A stretch of 12,935 nucleotides of DNA from Desulfuromonadaceae bacterium UBA5613. GTDB taxonomy: Bacteria; Desulfobacterota; Desulfuromonadia; Desulfuromonadales; UBA2197. The DNA lies in NCBI GenBank assembly GCA_002424625.1, contig DIKR01000087.1, positions 1-12,935 of the forward strand. The letters run 5' to 3'. Position numbers and translations under genes: made by a program. Below are positions 1 to 6,726 of the stretch, piece after piece. Below the pieces are notes generated by a model, which was given only the letters and a program-made list of their open reading frames with translations, searched no databases and was not told the origin of the DNA. Each line of letters starts with the position of its first letter. The first letter of the stretch is position 1.

Positions 1-81
1 GTCCTGCGGGAAGATCCGGCTCTGGTGCGCAAGATTGAAGACCTGGCAGCGCAGAACGGCCCCCTGGCCGGGCTCTTTTGA
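1..81 (+). CDS. C-terminal end of an unidentified protein (5' partial)
   Basis: The first frame is open from base 1 and closes with TGA at 79-81, giving 26 residues that end in ...NGPLAGLF. The stop codon shares its last A with the ATG of the next gene (TGATG), a classic translationally coupled arrangement, so this is very likely the tail of the preceding gene in the same operon. The visible residues are a charged helical stretch with no recognisable motif, so no function can be given. Confidence 0.6.
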   Translation, partial: VLREDPALVRKIEDLAAQNGPLAGLF

Positions 82-2021
82 TGACCGCAACCTCCGACGA
101 TTCCAACGTGCCGGCGGCCGCGGCTGCCGATGATCAGGAAAAATGGCTGGTTATCGATCAGCTGGCAAGGGAACCGGTAAATTTTTCCGGGTTGCTGAGT
201 GAGATTCACCGCGATTTTGGTCTCGATCCTTATAGCGCCCGCCAACGTTTGCTCGGTCGGGGATATAATCTCCTGCTGCGGGGCCGCAGCGATAAACTCT
301 CCCCTCTTTTGCCGCTGCTAACCGCCCATGCTATTGCGGCGCACCTGCTGGTGCCGGATCCATCGAGAAAACATCCCGTTAAACTGCAAAGTCTCCGGCA
401 AAGCGGTTCGACACTGGTCCTGATTAGCGATAACACTGAGCTGGCGATCGATGGCGATAGCCATGTCGTCGCTGTCTTCGCTGATCTCTCCGGTACGGTC
501 GTTGCCAGGGGGGTCAAGCAACTTTTGGTACGGCACGCTTATCAGGGGGCAGATGCGGCTGCGCAGCAACCGGACGAAGCAGTCCTGTGCCAGGCGATCA
601 GTAAAGCTCAGCCGGTTCTTGACCTTTATCTGCTCGACCCCCAAGGGGAAGTTAAGGGGGCGGTGCGCGCTCTGCCCGGACGTTACGATCCGACCGGACT
701 CGGTGCAAAGCGCAGCTTAAGTGCCGGACTGAATCTTTTGGCGCTGATAGAACTTGCCCGCAGTCATGCCGGATCTTTGACGCTGCGCAGTGATTTCGGC
801 CTGGCCAACTTGCCGGGCTGTCAGCTCGACACCCCCTTGACCGCTGCCAATCTGGACAAGAATCTCGTGTCCCTCAGCCGTTTTGGCAGGTTGGCGGCAC
901 AATTTTCCGGTCAGAAACGCAATGATGATCAGCAGCCGGACAAGAATGCCGGAGTTGCTTCCAATCGAACACCTCCAGCAAGTGAGGTCTCTCCGCTTCC
1001 TCCTCCGCCGGAGGGGCGTGGGGAACTCCGGCGGCAATGGTTGTACTCCTGGGCAGATGGACTCGGGGTTGTTTTAATTATTTTTGTTTCCACGGCGGCC
1101 GGAATGAGTCGGGGGCAGATCAAGCCCTGGTTCTGGCAAACGGGGATGACGAGCGGCCTGGTGCCGGGACTGGTGGCAATTTTCCTGTTCTGGCGCGGAT
1201 TTGCCGCAGTGCGGCTGAAAAGAATGATTGAGAATACCCCGGTCAGTCGCATCCGTTCTCTCTCTGCCGGGATGGTCGAAGTTCTTGGCCGGGCGGAGCG
1301 CTGTTATGCGCTGGTGACACCGGTGACCCGGATCCCTTGTATTTATTATCGCCTGCGTCGCTATCGGCGGGAAGAACGTAACGGCGATTGGCGGCTGACG
1401 TCCCAAAGCTCGAGCGGTTTACACCCTTTTTGGCTGCGTGATGCCACCGGTAAGGTTTTGGTTGACCCGCTGGCAGCCGATCTCCGTCCTGCTTCCCGAC
1501 AAGAAGGGCGTGGGGCAGGGCTCAGTAACGGTTTTTTGGCGCGGGAGAGTTCCCCGGATGGTGATGAAAAGTGGGAGGAAGAGTGTATCCCGGAAGGGGA
1601 GACGCTTTATGTTCTCGGCTTTTCGGCGCCGCGCCGTAGTTACGGGGAGTCGCTTCACGCCGCCACCGTTGCGCAGCTACGGACATTGAAGCAGAGCCAG
1701 GAGCTCCGGCAACGCTTTGACCAAAATGGCGACGGGGAGATTGATGCCGAGGAGTGGGACGAGGCGCGCCGCGTCACGGCTGATGAGGTCGCCAAAAAGC
1801 ACCTGGCCGGTCGAGAACAACGCCGCAAGCAGGAAGAATCTTTGCTGATCGGGGCCCCGCCCCGTCGCTCCCTGCCTTTTTTCATCGCCCAATCGCTTAA
1901 CGAAAAGGCGATTACACGCGCCCTGTGGTGGCGGGCTTTTGTCTTTTTTCTGGCCGGTTTGATTCTGACGATCTGGGCGTTGCGACAACTTTTCCATTTT
2001 CTGCCCGCTTCGGGCTACTAA
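81..2021 (+). CDS. Membrane protein with GIDE domain, EF-hand loop and long N-terminal extension
   Basis: 646 residues from ATG 81, which overlaps the previous stop by one base; a TTG at 78 is in frame but less likely. Residues 1-275 form a soluble region I do not recognise. A charged Pro-rich linker (about 280-318) leads to two membrane segments at about 327-345 and 358-377. Residues about 388-520 resemble the GIDE domain seen in bacterial relatives of mitochondrial E3 ligase MUL1 (an IRSLSAGMVEVLGRAE start, CIYYR, then PFWLRDATGKVLVDP). A complete EF-hand loop follows, with D547, N549, D551, E553, D555 and E558 at positions 1, 3, 5, 7, 9 and 12. A third membrane segment lies at about 617-637. 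No RING domain is present, so ubiquitin-ligase activity should not be inferred. GIDE proteins commonly sit beside lemA, as here, supporting a shared role at the inner membrane. The single unpaired EF-hand and the long N-terminal region are unusual. Confidence 0.8.
   Translation: MTATSDDSNVPAAAAADDQEKWLVIDQLAREPVNFSGLLSEIHRDFGLDPYSARQRLLGRGYNLLLRGRSDKLSPLLPLLTAHAIAAHLLVPDPSRKHPVKLQSLRQSGSTLVLISDNTELAIDGDSHVVAVFADLSGTVVARGVKQLLVRHAYQGADAAAQQPDEAVLCQAISKAQPVLDLYLLDPQGEVKGAVRALPGRYDPTGLGAKRSLSAGLNLLALIELARSHAGSLTLRSDFGLANLPGCQLDTPLTAANLDKNLVSLSRFGRLAAQFSGQKRNDDQQPDKNAGVASNRTPPASEVSPLPPPPEGRGELRRQWLYSWADGLGVVLIIFVSTAAGMSRGQIKPWFWQTGMTSGLVPGLVAIFLFWRGFAAVRLKRMIENTPVSRIRSLSAGMVEVLGRAERCYALVTPVTRIPCIYYRLRRYRREERNGDWRLTSQSSSGLHPFWLRDATGKVLVDPLAADLRPASRQEGRGAGLSNGFLARESSPDGDEKWEEECIPEGETLYVLGFSAPRRSYGESLHAATVAQLRTLKQSQELRQRFDQNGDGEIDAEEWDEARRVTADEVAKKHLAGREQRRKQEESLLIGAPPRRSLPFFIAQSLNEKAITRALWWRAFVFFLAGLILTIWALRQLFHFLPASGY
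989..1033 (+). repeat. Possible REP-like palindromic element inside the coding region
   Basis: A GC-rich imperfect dyad in the linker of the GIDE protein: CTTCC and CCTCC on the left face GGAGG and GGGAA on the right across a short GCC centre. It translates as SPLPPPPEGRGEL, which resembles the translations seen when short intergenic palindromic repeats are read through. The 10-mer GGGCGTGGGG occurs here (1014-1023) and again at 1506-1515 in the same gene, in a second low-complexity stretch. It could equally be a plain Pro-rich linker; a genome-wide copy count would decide. Confidence 0.3.
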
Positions 2022-2032
2022 CAGGAGGTAAA

Positions 2033-2614
2033 ATGACAGGATTGATAGTCCTCGGGATACTGCTCGGCGTCAGCACCATCCTTACTCTTTACGGGGTTGT
2101 CCTTTACAACGGTTTTGTGCAGATGAAGAACGATATTGACAAAGCCTGGAGTAATATCGATCTCCTTCTCAAGCAGCGCTATGATGAACTCCCCAAGTTG
2201 CTCAAGGTCTGTGAAGGGTATATGCAGCATGAGCAACGCACTCTGGAGGCGGTCATACGTGCCCGCTCCCAGCTCTCCAGCGCAGGAAGCGGTGCGGAGC
2301 AGCTGGCGGCCCAGAACCTTCTCACCGAGACCTTGCGCTCTCTTTTCGCTGTGACCGAGAATTACCCGGAGCTTAAAGCCGATGCCGGCTTTCGTCAGTT
2401 TGCCAACCGGATCAGTGAGATCGAGGACCAGATTGCTGACCGCCGCGAGCTCTACAATGACTATGTCAATATCTACAATATCCGTCTTGATCAGCTTCCC
2501 GACCTGGTGATTGCCCGCATTTGCAACTTTACGGCGCGTAAACTCTGGGCGATCGACCCCTCCCACCGCGAGGATGTTAAAATTTCCTTTTCCGCGGTGG
2601 AAAAGGGGGAATAA
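2033..2614 (+). CDS. lemA: LemA family protein
   Basis: 193 residues from ATG 2033, preceded by AGGAGG at 2023-2028 and 11 nt after the upstream stop. A longer frame to 1925 overlaps the GIDE gene and has no such ribosome site. The protein has an N-terminal membrane segment (about 4-25), then the LemA core: KNDIDKAWSNIDLLLKQRYDELPKLL, followed by helices with the family pattern LRSLFAVTENYPELKAD, FRQFANRISEIEDQIADRRELYND and a closing NIYN..LDQLPDLV. LemA proteins are about 180-200 residues, membrane-anchored with a helical domain on the far side; their biochemical role is poorly defined. Pairing with the GIDE protein is a recurring genomic arrangement and suggests a joint envelope function. 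Confidence 0.93.
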   Translation: MTGLIVLGILLGVSTILTLYGVVLYNGFVQMKNDIDKAWSNIDLLLKQRYDELPKLLKVCEGYMQHEQRTLEAVIRARSQLSSAGSGAEQLAAQNLLTETLRSLFAVTENYPELKADAGFRQFANRISEIEDQIADRRELYNDYVNIYNIRLDQLPDLVIARICNFTARKLWAIDPSHREDVKISFSAVEKGE

Positions 2615-2632
2615 TAAGAAGAAGGGGCTTGC

Positions 2633-2675
2633 CTGGCTGAAGCTGAAATGTTATTTATGTCCGAACATTAGCCAG
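2633..2675 (+). other. Nested inverted repeat in the gap before the binding-protein gene
   Basis: An outer pair CTGGCT (2633-2638) and AGCCAG (2670-2675) encloses an inner pair AATGTT (2647-2652) and AACATT (2664-2669). The right-hand arms are continuous and the left-hand arms are split by 8 nt, so the RNA would form a bulged hairpin with an 11-nt loop. There is no T-run, so it is not an intrinsic terminator. It lies directly before the ribosome site of the binding protein and could set its expression relative to lemA, or could be an operator. Confidence 0.35.
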
Positions 2676-2689
2676 TTATGGAGATGTGC

Positions 2690-3505
2690 ATGGCTTTCCC
2701 GCTCCGCTTTATAGCTGTCATCGCCTTTGTCTGTTTTTTCCCTCTCCTTCCCGGGGAGAGCGCGGGCGCCAGCGAAGTTTTCCGCTATGCCGGCGCAACA
2801 ACTTTGCAGCAGGATTTCATGCGCGCGGCTTCCCACCGCTTCGCCACAGTTCATGACGTCCGCTTTGAGTTAGAAGGAGGCAGCAGCAATGCAGGGATCA
2901 AGGCGCTGAGTACCGGAGCGATCGATCTCGCCGGCAGTGGTCGTTTTTTGACGGCCCAGGAAAAGCGTGCGGGTCTTGTCGAGCATCTCATCGGCTGGGA
3001 TCCCCTGGTCGTGGTTGTGCATGTCACCAATCCGATTGAGAATGTCAGCAGCGAAGATTTGCGCCGGATGATTTTGGGCACCGTTATTAACTGGAATCAG
3101 ATCGGTGGTCGGGATCTGCCCCTGTTGCAAGTCGCCGCGCCGCAAGGTTCCGGGGTACACGAAGCGGTCAAGCAATTTTTGTTTAGCGGTCAACAGATCT
3201 CGTCGCGCGCCATCGTCAGTCCGGTCGTGGCCGATGCCGACAAGAATGTGACACTCCTCCCGGCCGGTTTTACTGTGACCAGTATGAGCATGGTCGATGC
3301 CGACCGGGTTAAAGTTATCAGGGTCGATGGTTTCAGCCCCTACTGTCAGGCGGTCAAAACCGGTGAATATCCTTTGATCAAGCCTCTCCTGCTCGTTACC
3401 AGGGGGAAGGTCAAGGGGGCGCTGGAGCTTTTTGTCAACTTCGCAAAAAGTCCGGAAGGCCAAGCAATTATTGCAAAACAATTCGTCCCTCTGGCCAATA
3501 TATAA
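2690..3505 (+). CDS. Secreted PstS-like (PBP-fold) substrate-binding protein
   Basis: 271 residues. ATG codons at 2678, 2684 and 2690 are in frame; 2690 is chosen because GGAG (2680-2683) lies 6 nt before it and it gives a clean signal peptide (MAFPLRF, hydrophobic core to about 21, AGA cleavage near 27). The mature part follows the PstS pattern: GATT (35-38), GGSSNAG (63-69), GAIDLAGSGR (76-85), GWDPLVVVVH (102-111), MILGTVINWNQIGGRD (127-142), SGV (154-156), and YPLIKPLLLVTRG near the end. Compared with the E. coli PstS ligand set, the Arg of the R-x3-S-G-T motif is Ala150 and its Thr is Val156. Phosphate specificity is therefore doubtful and another oxyanion or ligand is possible. No PstCAB permease genes are alongside; instead a chemoreceptor follows after 25 nt, pointing to a sensory rather than transport role. 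Confidence 0.85.
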   Translation: MAFPLRFIAVIAFVCFFPLLPGESAGASEVFRYAGATTLQQDFMRAASHRFATVHDVRFELEGGSSNAGIKALSTGAIDLAGSGRFLTAQEKRAGLVEHLIGWDPLVVVVHVTNPIENVSSEDLRRMILGTVINWNQIGGRDLPLLQVAAPQGSGVHEAVKQFLFSGQQISSRAIVSPVVADADKNVTLLPAGFTVTSMSMVDADRVKVIRVDGFSPYCQAVKTGEYPLIKPLLLVTRGKVKGALELFVNFAKSPEGQAIIAKQFVPLANI

Positions 3506-3530
3506 ACCCGTTCCCTCATAGGTGTCTTCA

Positions 3531-5921
3531 ATGAAAATGCAAAATTTTTATGGCCGACTCAATCTGCGTCGGAAGATCCTGACCGCACTTCTGTCCCTGC
3601 CCTTGCTCCCGTTGATCATCACTTTGGTCGTCCTCTCGACCATGGTTGAGCGGCAGATGTCGAACGAGATCGAAAAACGCGGCAATCAGGCTATGGTTTA
3701 TGTCAAGAAGAGTATTGAGGTCAGTACCCGGGAGATCAGCAGTTTTGTGACCTTCTTTTCGCGCAATACTGATCTGGTCAATGCTGTTTACTATGCGTCT
3801 CTGACCGGTGATAATGAGCAGATCAAGCAGATCTCCGAAGAAGCTATCAAGGGCTCCCGTGCCGATCTTCTCATGATCCTCGACATGAACGGCGCATCGA
3901 TCTTTACCGGGCGGCGAAACGGAGGGGAAACGGAGGCCAATACAGAAGTTCTCGACAGCCCCGCGGTCAAAACCGCGTTGACTGGAACGATGACCGAGGG
4001 GATCGGCCTCTTCGGCGATCAGCTGGTCCTTCTTTCCGCGACCCCGATCCGCTTGCAACAAGAGCAGATCGGTCTCGCTGTCGCAGCGATCTACGTCAAC
4101 GATGACTTTGCCACGCCATTGCAACAAGAGAGTGATGCCGAAATTGCTTTCTACCATGATAAAAAGTTTGTCGGCACGTCCAATCAGGATTTCAAAAAAG
4201 GGAATCTCGTGACGATCCTCGAGGAAAAGGGCGGGGAGCTTGAACTCAGTGGCGCTGAGCATCTCCTCTTTTCTGGTGATCTCGGCAGTAATGCCGGCAT
4301 CCTCCTCGGTCTGAATAATGCCGAGAGCAATACCGCCCGACTCCGTTTCCGCATCGCCGTCCTTGTCCTCTTGATTGCCGCCGGGGTTTTGGCTTTTGTC
4401 GTCGGCAATTCGATCTCCCATGGCATTGTCAAGCCCCTCCTTTTAGTGAATGCGACGTTAAAGGAGATGGCAGAAGGGGAAGGAGATCTGACCCGGACCA
4501 TCAAGGTGAATTCGAATGATGAAGTCGGTGAACTGGCCGCTAGTTTTAACAGCTTTACCGAACGCCTGCGCGATATGGTCCGCCGCACCCGTGATGTCTC
4601 CGTCGATCTCAACACCGCGACCGACCGGATCCGTAACTCGTCAAGCCAGGTCAATGCCGGGACGCAACAGCAAGCGCAATCTCTCGCTGAATCGTACCTG
4701 GCGGTACAGGCGATCGAAGGTTCAATCTCCGGAATCGCCGAGAGTACCGGTTCTCTGGTAGAAGCGGCGGAAGAGAGTTCGTCGGCCACCCTCGAGCTCG
4801 GAGCCACGATTGAAGAGATTGCGCATCAGATGGAGAAGCTCTTTGCGACAGTGGAAGATGTTTCGAGTTCAATTAGTGAGATGTCTGTCTCCAGCCAGCA
4901 GATCGCCGAAAATGTCGAAATCCTTTCTTCTTCGACCGAGGTGACGGCATCGGCGATTACCGAGCTTGACGCCTCGATCAAAGAGATCGAAGAGAATGCC
5001 GAAAAGACCAGCCGGCTCTCCGAGGAAGCCGCCGTCGATGCCCAGAAAGGGAAAGAGACGGTCGACGAAACAATTCAGGGCATTCTCGCTATCCGTGAAT
5101 CGGTCGATCGGGCCAGCAGCGTTATTCAAGACCTTGGCAACCAGTCGAATGCCATCGGCAAGATTCTCACCGTTATCGACGAAGTCGCGGATCAGACCAG
5201 TCTCCTTTCCCTGAATGCCGCGATTATTGCGGCGCAGGCCGGGGAGCACGGTAAAGGGTTTGCGGTCGTCGCCGACGAAATTCGGGAGCTTGCCGAGCGG
5301 ACTGCAGTCTCAACCCGTGAGATTGGCGCGATTATCACCAATCTGCAAAATGGTACCAGCGATGCGGTCCGGGCGATGGCGGTCGGAAGCGAGCGGGTGC
5401 ACCAGGAGGTTGAGCGCTCCAAGAGTGCCGGCCAGGCTCTTGACAAAATTCGCAGCAGTACGATGAAGGCGAGAGAGCAGGTCGGCGGCATCGTCCGCGC
5501 CACGCAAGAGCAATCCCGCGGCAGTCGGCAGATCACTAATTCGATCAACCAGGTGTCGTCGATGCTCGATCAGATCGCTTCGGCGATCAAGCAGCAGAGC
5601 GAAGGGACTCGCCAGCTCGCTCGTGCCTCGGAGTCGATGAAAGAGATTGCTGCCCAAGGAAAACTCTCCACTGGCGAACAGGCCAAGGGGAGTCGCCAGA
5701 TCAATCTGAGCATGGAGCGGATTCGCTCGATGATTGAGCGCATTGATGAAGCGACCCGTGAACAGACCGAGCGGACCCGCCAGGTGGTCGAAGCCGTTTC
5801 GAGCATTCGCGAAGTTTCGGAATCGACCACCCTGCGCACGACTGAACTGGACCAGGTGGTCGATATTCTGGCGCGCCAGACCACAGCCCTGGAAGGTGAA
5901 GTCGGCGCCTTCAAGGTATGA
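3531..5921 (+). CDS. Methyl-accepting chemotaxis protein with very long signalling domain
   Basis: 796 residues. ATG 3531 is chosen because AGGTG (3520-3524) precedes it by 6 nt; a GTG at 3522 would destroy that site. Order: membrane segment 16-38; periplasmic sensor about 39-270, Cache-like by pattern (LLMILDMNG, then a conserved QIGLAVAAIYVND strand); membrane segment 275-292; HAMP about 296-349 (IVKPLLLVN to DEVGELAASFNSFTERL); then about 445 residues of coiled coil. The hairpin tip is at Q555-G570 and reads DQTSLLSLNAAIIAAQAG, followed by GFAVVADEIRELAERT. Relative to E. coli Tsr, F373, E385 and R388 are Asp, Ile and Gln. The arms are about 200-235 residues each, far longer than in Tsr, and each contains a 56-residue self-repeat. 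No C-terminal CheR-docking pentapeptide is present. It likely senses a ligand captured by the preceding binding protein (inference). Confidence 0.95.
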   Translation: MKMQNFYGRLNLRRKILTALLSLPLLPLIITLVVLSTMVERQMSNEIEKRGNQAMVYVKKSIEVSTREISSFVTFFSRNTDLVNAVYYASLTGDNEQIKQISEEAIKGSRADLLMILDMNGASIFTGRRNGGETEANTEVLDSPAVKTALTGTMTEGIGLFGDQLVLLSATPIRLQQEQIGLAVAAIYVNDDFATPLQQESDAEIAFYHDKKFVGTSNQDFKKGNLVTILEEKGGELELSGAEHLLFSGDLGSNAGILLGLNNAESNTARLRFRIAVLVLLIAAGVLAFVVGNSISHGIVKPLLLVNATLKEMAEGEGDLTRTIKVNSNDEVGELAASFNSFTERLRDMVRRTRDVSVDLNTATDRIRNSSSQVNAGTQQQAQSLAESYLAVQAIEGSISGIAESTGSLVEAAEESSSATLELGATIEEIAHQMEKLFATVEDVSSSISEMSVSSQQIAENVEILSSSTEVTASAITELDASIKEIEENAEKTSRLSEEAAVDAQKGKETVDETIQGILAIRESVDRASSVIQDLGNQSNAIGKILTVIDEVADQTSLLSLNAAIIAAQAGEHGKGFAVVADEIRELAERTAVSTREIGAIITNLQNGTSDAVRAMAVGSERVHQEVERSKSAGQALDKIRSSTMKAREQVGGIVRATQEQSRGSRQITNSINQVSSMLDQIASAIKQQSEGTRQLARASESMKEIAAQGKLSTGEQAKGSRQINLSMERIRSMIERIDEATREQTERTRQVVEAVSSIREVSESTTLRTTELDQVVDILARQTTALEGEVGAFKV

Positions 5922-6706
5922 CCTTCGCCCACGGCTCCCTGTTGATCCTCGGTTCCGGAACCAGTACCGGGGTACCGATGATCGGCTGCCACTGCCCGGT
6001 CTGCTGTTCCGATGACCCGCGCAATCAGCGCAGTCGCTGTAGTGCCCTGATCCGTTGCGGTGGGGAGCATATTCTCATCGACACCGCGACGGATCTTCGT
6101 TTTCAGGCTCTGCGCGAAGGGCTGCACCAGATTGATGCGGTCCTTTATACCCATACGCACGCAGACCATGTGCATGGTATCGACGATCTGCGCTCCTTCA
6201 ATCGTCGCGATCAGCAGTCGATTCCCCTTTATGGGTCGCCGGAGTGCGTGGCTACTCTGCAGCGGAGTTTTTCCTATATTTTTGCGCCGCAAGATAACCG
6301 CAGCTTTCGCCCGCGCTTGCGCTTAGAGACGATCACCGGTCCTTTTGCCATCGGCAGCGTTCCCATTATCCCCCTGGCCATCGGGCATGGCGACGATCAG
6401 GTTCTTGGCTACCGTATTGGCAATCTTGCTTATCTGACGGATTGTAACCGCATCCCCGCCGCCACGCGCGCCGCTTTGGCCGGGATCAAGACGCTGGTCA
6501 TCGATGCGCTGCGCTTTTCGCCGCATCCGACGCACTTTAGTATTTCTGAGGTGATCGCTTTTGTCCAGGGCCTCGGCATCGACCGAACCATCCTCACCCA
6601 CTTGAGTCACGATGTCGATGCCCGGCAGCACGGTGCTGTCTTGCCAGCGGGGATCGAGCTCGCATACGACGGGCAAGTCCTCCCTTTAATCTTCACTCTT
6701 TCCTGA
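5918..6706 (+). CDS. PhnP-type MBL-fold metallohydrolase (cyclic phosphodiesterase-like)
   Basis: 262 residues; the ATG overlaps the chemoreceptor stop (ATGA, 5918-5921), so translation is coupled. The N-terminus carries LGSGTSTGVP (11-20) and the Cys cluster C24-x-C26-x2-C29. The metal motif is H79-T-H81-A-D83-H84, with further candidate ligands H157, D175 and H228, a catalytic-type H206, and H231. This matches E. coli PhnP, whose structural zinc is held by three N-terminal Cys and a late His three residues after a metal-binding His, the same spacing as H228/H231. PhnP cleaves phosphoribosyl 1,2-cyclic phosphate in phosphonate use, but no C-P lyase genes are visible, and many bacteria carry family members (COG1235 type) outside phn operons. 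A soluble cytoplasmic phosphodiesterase is likely; its substrate is unknown. Confidence 0.88.
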   Translation: MTFAHGSLLILGSGTSTGVPMIGCHCPVCCSDDPRNQRSRCSALIRCGGEHILIDTATDLRFQALREGLHQIDAVLYTHTHADHVHGIDDLRSFNRRDQQSIPLYGSPECVATLQRSFSYIFAPQDNRSFRPRLRLETITGPFAIGSVPIIPLAIGHGDDQVLGYRIGNLAYLTDCNRIPAATRAALAGIKTLVIDALRFSPHPTHFSISEVIAFVQGLGIDRTILTHLSHDVDARQHGAVLPAGIELAYDGQVLPLIFTLS

Positions 6707-6726
6707 TCTGCAGGAGAAATCAGCTG

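Noticed and set aside
1925..2032. Longer N-terminus for LemA
   Set aside because: It would overlap the end of the GIDE gene by almost 100 nt and has no ribosome site; AGGAGG before ATG 2033 gives a start that directly precedes the LemA membrane helix.
3528..4421. 297-codon minus-strand open frame opposite the chemoreceptor N-terminus
   Set aside because: It overlaps a certain chemoreceptor frame, lacks recognisable motifs and has a charged, repetitive composition expected from antisense reading.
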